A stretch of 64,000 bases of DNA from an uncultured Flavobacteriaceae bacterium (lineage in GTDB: Bacteria > Bacteroidota > Bacteroidia > Flavobacteriales > Flavobacteriaceae). The first letter of the stretch is position 1. Each line of letters begins with the position of its first letter. Shown here in pieces: positions 35,767 to 46,998 of this stretch. The notes beneath the pieces were generated by a model. The model was not told the DNA's origin, made no database searches, and worked only from the letters and a program-made list of their open reading frames with translations. The DNA lies in assembly GCA_947497145.1 (NCBI GenBank), contig CANMFQ010000019.1, positions 1 through 64,000 on the forward strand, in the 5' to 3' direction. Both the position numbers and the translations under genes were made by a program.

Positions 35767-36621
35767 TTACCTCCTCCCCGCTTTAATGAATACCTTTGGC
35801 GTTTGTCCTGTAAATTTTTTAAAGGTGGTAGAAAAATATTGTGATGAGCTAAACCCTAACGCAAAAGCAACTGCGGTAATTGATGACTTTTGCATAAGCA
35901 ATGATTTTGCGAATTCTATTTTCATTCTATTGATGTATTCCTTGGGTGTAATCCCCGCATTTTTTAAAAACCATGTTTTAAAATAACCTGTTGAAAGCTG
36001 AACGCAGCTTGCTAACTCATCAATGTAAATAGGGCGATGTATATTTTCTTTAATAAATGCATCAATACGCAAGAACCTATTCTTTTCATTCGGTGCTTGC
36101 TCTGCCGTACTTTGCCGTAAGGTTTCTAACAAAATTTGAAGAATCAACTGGTTAATTTTGATTTTACTTAAAACAGTATCAGAAGTTTTCAATTCCTTCG
36201 TGAGTTGTTCCAAATAATATTTAATTTGCAAAGCACCGCTAATAATACGTCCAGATGCCTTCAAAAGTCCTCCAAGTAACACCTCAGCATGGTCATTAGG
36301 TAAATTACAAAGTAACTCTTGCTTGTTTACCAAGTCTATTTGCAACCAAAAAAGTTCTCCTTTGTCCTCAGGAAAATCCCCTGTTCCATGATTGGTATTG
36401 GGTGGTACAATTAGAATATCATTCCCACGTAGCCCAAAACGTGTCTCATTAATCACATATTGCTGTTTTCCTTTTATGCAGAAACAGAGCTCAAGAACGT
36501 CTGTATGCCTATGTGTATCGAGTTTTGGCTGAACAGCCGTATAATGATAATAGCCAAAATCTAAACCACGCGGTATACCGTGATCTGGTAAATAATGTAC
36601 TATTCTATTTGACATTTTCAT
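35767..36621 (-). CDS. AraC family transcriptional regulator
   Basis: I start at the ATG at 36621 (284 residues); the frame opens upstream to 36768, but the extra N-terminus is poorly conserved-looking. Residues ~1-140 hold a cupin-like sensing domain (HYTAVQPKLDTHRHTDVLELCFCIKG, RGNDILIVPPNTNHG). Residues ~185-284 hold two HTH AraC motifs (IDELASCVQLSTGYFKTWFLKNAGITPKEYINRMKI and ITAVAFALGFSSSQYFSTTFKKFTGQTPKVF). It binds promoter DNA in response to a small ligand. It is divergent from the PhyH and isomerase genes, its likely targets. Confidence 0.9.
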   Translation of the reverse strand: MKMSNRIVHYLPDHGIPRGLDFGYYHYTAVQPKLDTHRHTDVLELCFCIKGKQQYVINETRFGLRGNDILIVPPNTNHGTGDFPEDKGELFWLQIDLVNKQELLCNLPNDHAEVLLGGLLKASGRIISGALQIKYYLEQLTKELKTSDTVLSKIKINQLILQILLETLRQSTAEQAPNEKNRFLRIDAFIKENIHRPIYIDELASCVQLSTGYFKTWFLKNAGITPKEYINRMKIEFAKSLLMQKSSITAVAFALGFSSSQYFSTTFKKFTGQTPKVFIKAGRR

Positions 36622-36797
36622 TTTGTATAAAAAAGTAATGTAGTATAATTTTGGTAGACTAGAAGACAAATTATTATAAAATTTGCACTTCACTAAATGA
36701 TACGTCAATTTTCGTAATAAAGCAGTTTCAAAACAATGTCCTAAAATAATAAAACTTGTGTTTATCACTATTTTCTAAACCACTAAACAAATAACCA

Positions 36798-37523
36798 ATG
36801 AATGCAATAAAAAAGCAGTTTTCTGAACAAGGTTTTACCAAAGTAAGCTCTTTACTAACGTCTGAAGAGGCAAATGAGCTAAGCATCATTTACGATAATT
36901 TATTAGGTGATAAAGAAAAAACACAACATTTACGAAGTGACCTTGCAGGTGTAACTGATGAAAACGAAAAAAAAATAGAACGCATCACCCAAATTATGCG
37001 TCCTAGCCTAGTAGAAAAGTCTTTATTAGCGCATACCGCTTACAAAAAAGCACTGCAATTGGCTAAAGACCTCTTGGGAGATGATATGGAATTAGATTTT
37101 GATATGCTGATAAATAAAGCACCACATACCGAAACAGAAACTCCTTGGCATCAAGATGCTGCCTATTGGATAAACTTACCAGACAAAAGAGCGGTTAGTT
37201 GCTGGATCGCCTTAGACAAGGTTTATGAAGAAAATGGCTGTATGTGGTTTTTACCAGTATCCAAAGAGAAAGTACTTCCACACCAAAGCCTACCCAATGG
37301 AGGTGCATTGTATTGCGATGCGAATACAGAAGGTGCTGTTGCTGTACCCTTAGCAATAGGTGGTTGTACTTTTCACGATGGGTTTACCTTACACTACAGC
37401 CGTGGAAACAGTACTGACAGTCAAAGAAGAGCTTTAATATTAAATTTTAGGCCCAAAACAATGATTACCTTAGAAAGAGAACAAGGTATGGATCATACAG
37501 GAACGCGAAAAAAAAGAAGTTAA
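36798..37523 (+). CDS. phytanoyl-CoA dioxygenase (PhyH) family protein
   Basis: The 241-residue product has the PhyH 2-oxoglutarate/Fe(II) oxygenase pattern. The iron ligands are probably H118 and D120 (WHQDAAYW) and H199 (LHYSRGN). R211 (RRALILNF) fits the 2-oxoglutarate anchor. It would hydroxylate a small carbon substrate using O2. Its last base overlaps the ATG of the isomerase gene (TAATG), so they are co-translated. It lies divergent from an AraC regulator that senses the ligand. The substrate cannot be deduced; a modified sugar or osmolyte is a possibility from the partner enzyme. Confidence 0.85.
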   Translation: MNAIKKQFSEQGFTKVSSLLTSEEANELSIIYDNLLGDKEKTQHLRSDLAGVTDENEKKIERITQIMRPSLVEKSLLAHTAYKKALQLAKDLLGDDMELDFDMLINKAPHTETETPWHQDAAYWINLPDKRAVSCWIALDKVYEENGCMWFLPVSKEKVLPHQSLPNGGALYCDANTEGAVAVPLAIGGCTFHDGFTLHYSRGNSTDSQRRALILNFRPKTMITLEREQGMDHTGTRKKRS

Positions 37524-38371
37524 TGCAGCTTAAACTGATATATCCCCAATGGGGAAGTGCTCATTTAAAATGGTCTCATTTTTTAAAAAAAGTAAAAGAT
37601 GTTGGCTATGATGGTATTGAAATTCCGCTTCCTTTAGTAAAAAAAGAAAAGGAACAAATTATCAGCATGGTGGGTGATTATGGCCTAGAAATAGTAGCGC
37701 AACACTGGCAAACGAAAGCAGGTGACTTTAAAACCCATAAAACCCAATATTTAGAACAGTTAATTAACCTAGCTGAAAGCACACCATTACTTGTAAATTC
37801 ACATACGGGTATGGATTTTTTTAATTACGACCAAAATGCCGAACTAATTCAACTTGGTTTGGATGTAGAACAAGAGTATGGTATTCCCATTACCCATGAA
37901 ACCCATCGCTCTAGATTTTCATATGCGGCACATGCTTGCAAATCGTATTTAAAAGATTTCCCTAATTTAAAACTAACCGCCGATTTTGCACATTGGACTT
38001 GTGTTGCAGAAACCTTATTAGAAAACCAGACAGAAGCTGTTGCTTTGGCTATTGAACATACCTATCATATACATGCTCGGGTAGGCTCGGCTCAATCGCC
38101 GCAAGTGATTGACCCTACAGATGAACGCTATGCTGATGAACTGGCTCAATTTAAAAAGTGGTGGCGTGCAATGATAAAAAATGCAAAACAAAAAGGCCGT
38201 GATTATATAACTATAGCTCCAGAGCACGGACCGTATCCCTATGCTACTCACCTACCCCATTCAGACGTACTACTGGCAGACCAGTGGAATACAAATCAAT
38301 TTATTCGCCAAGAAATAGAAAATGATTGTCAGGATTTATGTGAATCTTCTACTAATACTTTAGGCGATTAG
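37523..38371 (+). CDS. sugar phosphate isomerase/epimerase (AP2-endonuclease type)
   Basis: The 282-residue product is a TIM-barrel of the xylose-isomerase-like family: HLKWSHFLKKVKDVGYDGIEIPLPL, HTGMDFFNYDQNAE, HETHRSRFSYA, LTADFAHWTCVAE and HARVGSAQSPQV. Metal-binding residues are likely E/D/H within HETHR and DFAHW. It probably isomerises a keto- or aldo-sugar-like compound. Overlap with the PhyH gene suggests a two-step catabolic unit. Exact reaction unknown. A terminator follows at 38474. Confidence 0.85.
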   Translation: MQLKLIYPQWGSAHLKWSHFLKKVKDVGYDGIEIPLPLVKKEKEQIISMVGDYGLEIVAQHWQTKAGDFKTHKTQYLEQLINLAESTPLLVNSHTGMDFFNYDQNAELIQLGLDVEQEYGIPITHETHRSRFSYAAHACKSYLKDFPNLKLTADFAHWTCVAETLLENQTEAVALAIEHTYHIHARVGSAQSPQVIDPTDERYADELAQFKKWWRAMIKNAKQKGRDYITIAPEHGPYPYATHLPHSDVLLADQWNTNQFIRQEIENDCQDLCESSTNTLGD

Positions 38372-38473
38372 AAAATTGCTATTAGTTAAAGTACACCAAA
38401 ACTATTCTTATAAAACACCTAAGACGAGGGTGGTACGCTCACCCCGAGGCATTTGCCACACCTCTATTAGGGC

Positions 38474-38511
38474 AAACCCTTTCCTTTATTGGAAGGGGTT
38501 TTGTTTTTTTT
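38474..38511 (+). terminator. rho-independent terminator
   Basis: AAACCCTTTCC and GGAAGGGGTTT form a stem with a TTTATT loop, then a T-run. It lies ~100 bases past the isomerase stop and points toward the plus strand. The text around it contains no accepted gene; a 106-codon frame here is read through the hairpin and rejected. Confidence 0.75.
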
Positions 38512-38656
38512 ACTTTATGTTCTATGATTCTATTATGAAGTGTAAAAGCATAACAAACCATAATTTTCATATAACCAAAAAGCATGGTAACCCTCATTTT
38601 TTAACCGTATCTACCCCTAAAAACACCAATCAAAAACCCAGCAAAGGACTAATTAT

Positions 38657-40657
<2,001 letters not shown>

Positions 40658-40700
40658 CTAGTATTGTTAATGCTGTTTTTAAGGTGTAACAAGCAGGTCT

Positions 40701-41282
40701 TTATAATTGTTCTTTTTTAATCCATTTAGGTGTCGGAAGCGGTTTGTAATTTTCCATTTGCTGCAATAGTCCACCAACCGAATCATCTACCAAAATCATA
40801 TCGTAGTTTTCTTGTTTTACAAAACCCTGCGTCACCATTTTTCGTAACATAACAAGCAATTCATCATAAAAGCCATCGGTATTTAAAACCCCAATAGGAA
40901 ACTGGTGAAGACCTAATTGCCCCCAGGTGAGCATTTCAAAAAACTCCTCTAATGTACCGTAACCACCGGGTAGCATAATAATACCATCAGATAGCTCGTG
41001 CATTTTTAATTTTCGCTCATGCATATTTTGGGTTATAATTAACTCGGTCAATTGAGAATGAAATACTTCACGTATTTTTAAAAAATCAGGAATTACGCCT
41101 ATCACCTTGCCCGATGCGTCTAGCGCTCCTTTGGCTACAGCACCCATAACACCTATTTTTGCGCCTCCATAAACTAGGGTAATCGCATGTTTGGCAAGCG
41201 TTTTACCCAACACATAGCCTTGCTCAACATACTCAGAATTAGTTCCTTCACTACTTCCACAGAATACAACAATACTTTTCAA
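40701..41282 (-). CDS. LOG family phosphoribohydrolase (TIGR00730)
   Basis: The 193-residue product is a Rossmann-fold LOG protein with the conserved PGGYGTLEE motif at 105-113 and upstream YGGAKIGVMGAVAKGAL. In plants and bacteria these hydrolyse cytokinin riboside monophosphates or related nucleotides to the base. The bacterial role is often a nucleotide salvage activity. It sits 49 bases beyond the ligA start. Confidence 0.93.
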   Translation of the reverse strand: MKSIVVFCGSSEGTNSEYVEQGYVLGKTLAKHAITLVYGGAKIGVMGAVAKGALDASGKVIGVIPDFLKIREVFHSQLTELIITQNMHERKLKMHELSDGIIMLPGGYGTLEEFFEMLTWGQLGLHQFPIGVLNTDGFYDELLVMLRKMVTQGFVKQENYDMILVDDSVGGLLQQMENYKPLPTPKWIKKEQL

Positions 41283-41339
41283 ACGTTTTTTATTTGTTAC
41301 GATTAGTTAATTCAAATTGAAAAGAGCCTTCATCACCCG

Positions 41340-42191
41340 CTACAGCAACCTGCCTTTCAGCATACGGTCGTTACCAAACATATCTTTTCGGAGTTCAATT
41401 TCAGAAAAATTATGCTCTTTAAGAAGTTGTTCTGACTCTTTTCTTAAATATTGATTGATTTCAACATACAAAAACCCGCCAGCAGTTAGGTTTTTTTGTG
41501 CAAAAACAGCAATCTGCTTATAAAAAATCAAAGGGGCTTCATTTGAAACAAACAAGGCCAAATTGGGTTCGTAAGCCAATACGTTCTGTTGCATTTCTTG
41601 TTTTTCGAGGTCTCTTACGTAGGGTGGGTTTGAAACAATCACATCAAATGTTGTTTCTAATGTAGCTAACTGCAGTATATCAGCCTCAATAATTTCAATA
41701 GCAACCCCATTAGCAATAGCATTTTCACTTGCCACTTGTAAAGCTTCTTTTGAAACATCAAGCGCGAACACCTTTGCATTGGGTACATTCTTGGCCAATG
41801 AAATAGCAATACAGCCAGAACCCGTACCGATATCCAAAATACGCACTTCTTGCTCTTTAGGTGTTATATCCTCTAAAATCCATCGGACTAACTCTTCGGT
41901 TTCAGGACGCGGTATTAACACATTACGATTAACAGCAAACACCATATCCATAAAATGCACCTCACCGAGAATGTACTGAATAGGCTCATATTCTTTTAAC
42001 CTACTCAATACGGCAAACAAAAGGGTTTCTTCCTCTTTTGAAACGATTAAATCGGGGGTCATAGCCAATGTAAAACGGGGTAATTGAAGGTAGTGCTCTA
42101 TCGATAAGTAAAAAAAACTATCCACCTCATCTTTATCATAGTGCTCATCTAATTCATTATGAAAAATACTTTTTATTTCCTTTAAATACAT
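41340..42191 (-). CDS. prmC: peptide chain release factor N5-glutamine methyltransferase
   Basis: The 283-residue product has the PrmC signature: an N-terminal helical domain, then the SAM motif ILDIGTGSGCIAISLAK and the catalytic NPPY motif (188-191). It methylates the Gln of the GGQ motif in release factors RF1 and RF2 using S-adenosylmethionine. It is divergent from ribD across a 146-base spacer. An ATG at 42191 gives the normal length. Confidence 0.95.
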   Translation of the reverse strand: MYLKEIKSIFHNELDEHYDKDEVDSFFYLSIEHYLQLPRFTLAMTPDLIVSKEEETLLFAVLSRLKEYEPIQYILGEVHFMDMVFAVNRNVLIPRPETEELVRWILEDITPKEQEVRILDIGTGSGCIAISLAKNVPNAKVFALDVSKEALQVASENAIANGVAIEIIEADILQLATLETTFDVIVSNPPYVRDLEKQEMQQNVLAYEPNLALFVSNEAPLIFYKQIAVFAQKNLTAGGFLYVEINQYLRKESEQLLKEHNFSEIELRKDMFGNDRMLKGRLL

Positions 42192-42336
42192 ACGATAAAA
42201 ATAAGTTTAATGTGTCACCTTCTGTTTGTTGAAAAAACCCGATTTTTGTGACACAAAGCCACATAAAATATTGAAAAGCGAAAATACGACACAAAGTAAA
42301 ACTAAGGCATACAAAATGTAGGTGGGTTTAAAAAAT

Positions 42337-43389
42337 ATGCACACATTCGATAACAAGTATAGTAGAAGATGTATTGAAATTGCCAAAAACGGTTTGGGTA
42401 CTACCGCCCCAAACCCCATGGTTGGTGCTGTTGTGGTGCATAACAACAAAATTATAGGTGAAGGTTTTACTAGCCCCTATGGAGGCGCTCATGCCGAAGT
42501 AAATGCAATCAACGCTGTTCAAGATGTAGCACTTTTAAAAGAAGCTACACTTTATGTTACCTTAGAACCTTGTTCGCATTATGGAAAAACACCCCCTTGC
42601 GCTGATTTAATTATAGAACATGGTATAAAGAAAGTAGTTATTGGCCTTTTAGACCCCCATGAAAAAGTTGCTGGTCAAGGTATACAAAAACTAAAAAATG
42701 CAGGTTGTGAGGTTATCGTTGGTGTTTTGGCAGCTGAATGCGAATGGCATCATAAACGATTTTTAACTTTCCATCAAAAAAAACGACCTTATATCATTTT
42801 AAAATGGGCACAAACCTTAGACGGGTTTATAGCCCCTGAGGACACAAAAAGAAAAGAAAATCCCGAACCCTTTTGGATTACCAATAGCTATTCGCGCCAA
42901 AAAGTTCATCAATTACGGGCAGAAGAGCAGGCTATTTTAGTGGGTACCAATACGGTTTTAAAAGACAATCCGAAGCTTGATGTTAGGCATTGGAACGGAA
43001 AAAACCCGTTTCGAGTGGTTTTAGATAAGACCTTAAAAATACCCAGTGATTATCATGTTTTAGACAACAAAACACCAACTTTGATATTAACGGAGATTGC
43101 TGATGCTACACAATATAGACCAGGCATCAACTACAAAGTAATCGGTTTTACTACGGCGCTTGCGCCGCAAATATGCCAAGCCCTATGGGAGCATAATATA
43201 ACGAGTGTTATCATTGAAGGAGGTGCACAAACCCTGCAAACTTTTATTGATGCGCATTTATGGGATGAAGCCTATATTTTCACCGGAAATACCTGCTTTA
43301 ATAAAGGCATTAAAGCTCCACAATTATCAGGTAGTCTGATGACTTCACAAAAAATAGACGAAGACACGCTTAACATATATAAATCATGA
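42337..43389 (+). CDS. ribD: bifunctional riboflavin biosynthesis deaminase/reductase
   Basis: RibD carries out two steps of riboflavin synthesis from GTP-derived pyrimidine: deamination, then reduction with NADPH. I start at the ATG at 42337 (350 residues); the GTG five codons earlier is unlikely. The deaminase domain has H52-x-E54 (HAEVNAI) and the zinc Cys pair (PCSHYGKTPPCAD, Cys79 and Cys88). A reductase domain follows from ~150 (KKRPYIILKWAQTLDGFI). Its stop overlaps the HAD start by four bases. Confidence 0.96.
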   Translation: MHTFDNKYSRRCIEIAKNGLGTTAPNPMVGAVVVHNNKIIGEGFTSPYGGAHAEVNAINAVQDVALLKEATLYVTLEPCSHYGKTPPCADLIIEHGIKKVVIGLLDPHEKVAGQGIQKLKNAGCEVIVGVLAAECEWHHKRFLTFHQKKRPYIILKWAQTLDGFIAPEDTKRKENPEPFWITNSYSRQKVHQLRAEEQAILVGTNTVLKDNPKLDVRHWNGKNPFRVVLDKTLKIPSDYHVLDNKTPTLILTEIADATQYRPGINYKVIGFTTALAPQICQALWEHNITSVIIEGGAQTLQTFIDAHLWDEAYIFTGNTCFNKGIKAPQLSGSLMTSQKIDEDTLNIYKS

Positions 43390-44000
43390 TACAAAACATC
43401 ATTTTCGATTTTGGCGACATTTTTATCAATCTTGATAAAGAAATTATATACCGTGAAATTGAACGTTTTGGCGGCTCAATCGACTTAAGCCCTGAAATTT
43501 TGAATATCAACTACCAATATGAAGTAGGCGCTATAAGTTCTCATGATTTTGTAAGTGCGTTGACAAAGATATATCCCAAAGCGACTCCTGAAGAAATTAT
43601 ACGCATTTGGAATGGAATGCTCCTCGATTTTCCTGATGAGCGATTAGCATTTATTGAGCAATTAGCCAAAGAAAAAAAATATCGTTTATTCTTATTGAGT
43701 AATACCAATGCCCTACATATTGAAGCTGTTGAGAAAAAAATGGGTACCGAAAAATACCTACGCTTTAAAAATAGTTTTGAGCAATTCTATCTATCACACG
43801 AAATTAATTTAAGAAAACCGAATGCCGAAATATTCAATTTCGTTTTGCAACAAAACGGACTTAAGGCCGAAGAAACTTTCTTTATTGACGACACCAAAGA
43901 AAATACTGATGCAGCTGAAAAATTAGGTGTTAAATGCTGGAACCTCCTGGTTGGCAAAGAAGATATTGTTCACTTAAACACAAAACTACCCAATGCTTGA
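43386..44000 (+). CDS. HAD family hydrolase (subfamily IA, YihX-like)
   Basis: The 204-residue product starts IIFDFGDIFINLD, the HAD nucleophile motif with Gly instead of the second Asp, as in YihX-like phosphatases. It has SNTNALH (motif II) and RKPNAEIFNF plus FIDDTKENTDAAEKLG (motifs III and IV). It likely dephosphorylates a small sugar or nucleotide; the exact substrate is unknown. In Flavobacteriaceae a HAD often sits between ribD and EamA, and the four-base overlap with ribD suggests it could be the dephosphorylation step of riboflavin synthesis (inference). Confidence 0.88.
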   Translation: MIQNIIFDFGDIFINLDKEIIYREIERFGGSIDLSPEILNINYQYEVGAISSHDFVSALTKIYPKATPEEIIRIWNGMLLDFPDERLAFIEQLAKEKKYRLFLLSNTNALHIEAVEKKMGTEKYLRFKNSFEQFYLSHEINLRKPNAEIFNFVLQQNGLKAEETFFIDDTKENTDAAEKLGVKCWNLLVGKEDIVHLNTKLPNA

Positions 44001-44856
44001 CCTCATTTTAAGTGTTCTTTTTTCGAGTTTAATCTTTGTTATTTTTAAACTTTTTAAGGTATATAAGGTAGAAACGCTCTACGCCATCATTACAAATTAT
44101 GTTGTTGCATGTACGGTTGGTTTATGCCTCTATGAAGGCCAAACGAGCATTGCTGATATTCCGCAAAAACCATGGTTTTGGGGTACGTTTGCTTTAGGGC
44201 TTCTATTTATCACTGTTTTTAATTTGATGGCGGCCACTTCACAAAAACTAGGTGTTTCGGTAGCTTCAGTCGCCACAAAAATGTCTCTAGTAATTCCTGT
44301 TTTGTTTGGGGTATTGATGTATAACGAAACCTTAGGAATACTAAAAATTATAGGGATTCTATTAGCTCTAGCAGCCGTGTACTTTGCCTCTGTAAAAGAA
44401 ACAACTGTTGCTTTTAAACTAAGTGCTTTACTATTACCTTTTCTAGTTTTCTTGGGTTCAGGTACTATAGATGTGAGTCTCAATTATTTTCAAAAAAATA
44501 GTATTGCTCCCAACGAGTCTTCGCTATTTTCTGCAACTGTATTTGCTTCTGCTGCCTTTATCGGCATTATTTTCATCCTAATAAAAGCCTTTAAAAAGCC
44601 TTTAAAAGTGAATTTTCGTAATATTTTGGGCGGTATAATTCTAGGAGTGCCTAATTATGGCTCTATCTACTTTCTATTGGCAGCGCTAGACAATGAGGCA
44701 CTAGAAAGTTCTTCAATTTTCACCATTAATAATGTGGCCATCGTTATGCTATCTACCTTATTAGGTATTCTACTTTTTAAAGAAAAAATGGAAACAAAGA
44801 ACTGGATAGGAATTGCCCTCGCGATAATCAGTATTATACTTGTAGCTCTATTTTAA
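43993..44856 (+). CDS. EamA/DMT family transporter
   Basis: The 287-residue product has about ten membrane segments in two EamA-type halves (LFSSLIFVIFKLFKVYK and VASVATKMSLVIPVLFGVLMYNETL near the repeat junction). Such proteins move small metabolites such as amino acids or nucleosides. It overlaps the HAD gene by eight bases and its stop abuts the YigZ gene ATG (TAATG). Substrate unknown. Confidence 0.88.
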   Translation: MLDLILSVLFSSLIFVIFKLFKVYKVETLYAIITNYVVACTVGLCLYEGQTSIADIPQKPWFWGTFALGLLFITVFNLMAATSQKLGVSVASVATKMSLVIPVLFGVLMYNETLGILKIIGILLALAAVYFASVKETTVAFKLSALLLPFLVFLGSGTIDVSLNYFQKNSIAPNESSLFSATVFASAAFIGIIFILIKAFKKPLKVNFRNILGGIILGVPNYGSIYFLLAALDNEALESSSIFTINNVAIVMLSTLLGILLFKEKMETKNWIGIALAIISIILVALF

Positions 44857-45473
44857 TGAGTACGGCTTCAGACACATATAAAACACTAGCAATACCATCA
44901 GAAGAAATTCTGTATAAGGAAAAAAAGAGTAAATTTTATGGCTATGCTTTTCCTATTACAAGCGAAAGCGAGGTAAAACCCCTACTAGATGCGTTAAAGA
45001 AAAAACATCATACCGCAGGGCATGTGTGTTATGCTTGGCAGTTGGGTGTAGAAAAAATAAGATACCGTGCTAATGATGATGGCGAACCTAACAATTCTGC
45101 AGGTCTACCTATCTACGGACAGATACAAGCCTTTGAAGTAACCAATGTTTTGGTTGCTGTTGCTCGAATTTTTGGAGGAACGAAATTGGGCGTTGGTGGC
45201 CTAATAAGTGCTTACCGAACGGCGGCACAAATGGCCTTAGACACCGCAAAAATTGTAGAAAAAGTAATGCAATTACAATTTGAACTACAATTTGACTACC
45301 CCGAAATGGATAAAGTTATGCGTATTATTAAACAACACCAATGGCAAATTGTTGACCAGCGTATGGAAATGGATTGCAGCATAACCATTTCAATAAGAAA
45401 AAATGATGAAGCGCAATTACAAAATATGATTACAGCAATGCATAAGGTAAAATTAAAAGCTGTTGAAGCCTAA
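44856..45473 (+). CDS. YigZ/IMPACT family protein
   Basis: The 205-residue product matches YigZ: KKKSKFYGYAFPITSE, a conserved KHHTAGHVCYAW, then RANDDGEPNNSAGLPIYGQIQ and RIFGGTKLGVGGLISAYRTAA, and a C-terminal DUF1949-type domain. YigZ relates to IMPACT, which affects translation regulation; its bacterial role is not settled. Start ATG at 44856 overlaps the transporter stop by one base. Confidence 0.94.
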   Translation: MSTASDTYKTLAIPSEEILYKEKKSKFYGYAFPITSESEVKPLLDALKKKHHTAGHVCYAWQLGVEKIRYRANDDGEPNNSAGLPIYGQIQAFEVTNVLVAVARIFGGTKLGVGGLISAYRTAAQMALDTAKIVEKVMQLQFELQFDYPEMDKVMRIIKQHQWQIVDQRMEMDCSITISIRKNDEAQLQNMITAMHKVKLKAVEA

Positions 45474-45627
45474 AAAATAGCTCCCAACATAATGGATATG
45501 AAGTAGCTATTTAATTTATTGTTAAAAATCATTGCAGTGCCATTTGGAATAAAGCTTAAATATTATGTAACTTTCGCTAATTATTTAACAACTACCTATA
45601 TTAGTTAGGAATTAACACTAAAAAAAC

Positions 45628-46227
45628 ATGAAAACAATAAAATTAATTGTATTGAGCCTTTTGATAGGAACTTCATACCAATGTAAGGATGCTAAAAAAG
45701 AAGCCGATAAGGCGGCAGATACTATGGAAAAAGCAGCCGATGATATGAAAGAAGCTGCAAAAGAAATAATGCCAACAGCCATTAGCTTTAAAATGGAACC
45801 CAAAAGTGACAGTAATGTGAGTGGTGAAGTAACTTTCACAGAAAAAGATGGAGAGGTTAAGATGATGGCCATGTTAACTGGTCTTACCCCTGGTGAGCAT
45901 GCTATTCATATTCATGACAAGGCAGATTGCACTTCGGCAGATGGTAAATCTACTGGAGGTCATTGGAATCCAACTGGTACGCCACATGGAAAATGGGGTG
46001 CTTCCGAAGGATATCACAAAGGAGACATTGGAAATTTTACGGCTGATGAAAACGGTAATGCCACCATAAATTTCACAGCAAAAGACCAATGGTGTATTGG
46101 TTGTGATGACGATACAAAAAATATCGTAGGTAAAGGGGTTATTGTACACCAAGGTGTAGATGATTATACTTCACAGCCAAGTGGCGCTGCTGGTGCACGT
46201 GTTAGTTGTACTGGTATTATTCAATAA
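45628..46227 (+). CDS. sodC: Cu/Zn superoxide dismutase lipoprotein
   Basis: The 199-residue product has a lipobox-like start (SYQC, Cys19), an alanine-rich KAAD/KEAA helix (~20-48), then the SodC barrel with copper/zinc ligands H94, H96 (AIHIHD), H112, H120, H130, D133 and H174, and the disulfide partners C101 and C194 (GAAGARVSC). It converts superoxide to H2O2 and O2 in the envelope. A CIGCDD insertion occurs in the barrel near residues 156-161. A terminator follows at once. Confidence 0.95.
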   Translation: MKTIKLIVLSLLIGTSYQCKDAKKEADKAADTMEKAADDMKEAAKEIMPTAISFKMEPKSDSNVSGEVTFTEKDGEVKMMAMLTGLTPGEHAIHIHDKADCTSADGKSTGGHWNPTGTPHGKWGASEGYHKGDIGNFTADENGNATINFTAKDQWCIGCDDDTKNIVGKGVIVHQGVDDYTSQPSGAAGARVSCTGIIQ

Positions 46228-46241
46228 ATTTTTCAACTATT

Positions 46242-46272
46242 AAAAAAAGCTGCCCTAGGGCAGCTTTTTTTA
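46242..46272 (+). terminator. rho-independent terminator after sodC
   Basis: AAAAAAGCTGCCCT and AGGGCAGCTTTTTT form a perfect stem with a T-run just after the sodC stop. Because both arms are A/T-flanked it could also serve the opposite strand. Confidence 0.92.
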
Positions 46273-46307
46273 TACCTATATTTCTCATTTCTAGCTATCT
46301 TGCAGTA

Positions 46308-46973
46308 TTGCTAGCGCTCAAAGTATACCATAAAAAACTTAGTATCGACTCAAAAATAGACCATATCGTTTACGCTGTTTCAAATTTAGACGAAGCCATA
46401 AACAGTTTTGAACAACAACTGGGTGTTCGCCCTATTTTTGGAGGACACCACAGTACGTTTGGAACAAAAAATGCACTCATTAATCTTGGTAATCAGCTAT
46501 ATTTTGAGCTATTAGCCGTAGATACTAACAATACCAAGGTAAATACCCCACGTTGGATGGGTGTTGACGTACTTAGTGAAAATAAAATCACCCGTTGGGC
46601 TTTGAAATCAGCGCATTTAGAAAAAGATAGTATAGCACTAAAAAAGTACCATAATGAAATGGGAAAAAGTGAAGCAGGTTCAAGAAATTTAACCGATGGT
46701 TCTTTACTACAATGGAAATTAACAATGCCCTTACCCACACCTGAAGTAGAAATTGCTCCCTTTGCTATCGACTGGAGTATGAGCAACAAACACCCTTCTG
46801 ACATGCTAGCACCTATGGGCTGTGAACTACTAGCATTATACGCCACCCACCCGAAACCTGAATCTTTTAAAACGCTTTTTAATGAGCTTAAATGTGATTT
46901 TAAAATAGAAAAATCGCCCATCATTGCCATAAAAGCAAAACTACAAACACCCAAAGGAGTTGTATTAATATAG
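46308..46973 (+). CDS. VOC family (glyoxalase-like) protein, start unclear
   Basis: The conserved VOC core begins IDHIVYAVSNLDEAINSFEQQLGVRPIFGGHHSTFGTKNALINLG, with metal-ligand-type His/Glu positions and FELLAVDTN. The frame is open from 46206 through the sodC terminator, where no start makes sense. No ATG lies between the hairpin and the VOC core, and the first credible initiator is TTG at 46308 (221 residues). The family includes dioxygenases and isomerases; its substrate is unknown. Possibly the sequence has lost its ATG, or it starts at TTG. Confidence 0.7.
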   Translation: MLALKVYHKKLSIDSKIDHIVYAVSNLDEAINSFEQQLGVRPIFGGHHSTFGTKNALINLGNQLYFELLAVDTNNTKVNTPRWMGVDVLSENKITRWALKSAHLEKDSIALKKYHNEMGKSEAGSRNLTDGSLLQWKLTMPLPTPEVEIAPFAIDWSMSNKHPSDMLAPMGCELLALYATHPKPESFKTLFNELKCDFKIEKSPIIAIKAKLQTPKGVVLI

Positions 46974-46998
46974 TACTCCTCTTTTGATAAAGTGATAG

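Noticed and set aside
35711-35986. 91-codon ORF crossing the convergent junction
   Set aside because: Overlaps the end of one real gene and the 3' end of the AraC regulator on the other strand; no domain.
42207-42449. 80-codon hydrophobic minus-strand ORF between prmC and ribD
   Set aside because: Overlaps the first 110 bases of ribD; no ATG lies within the spacer portion, although the spacer part does read like a membrane helix.
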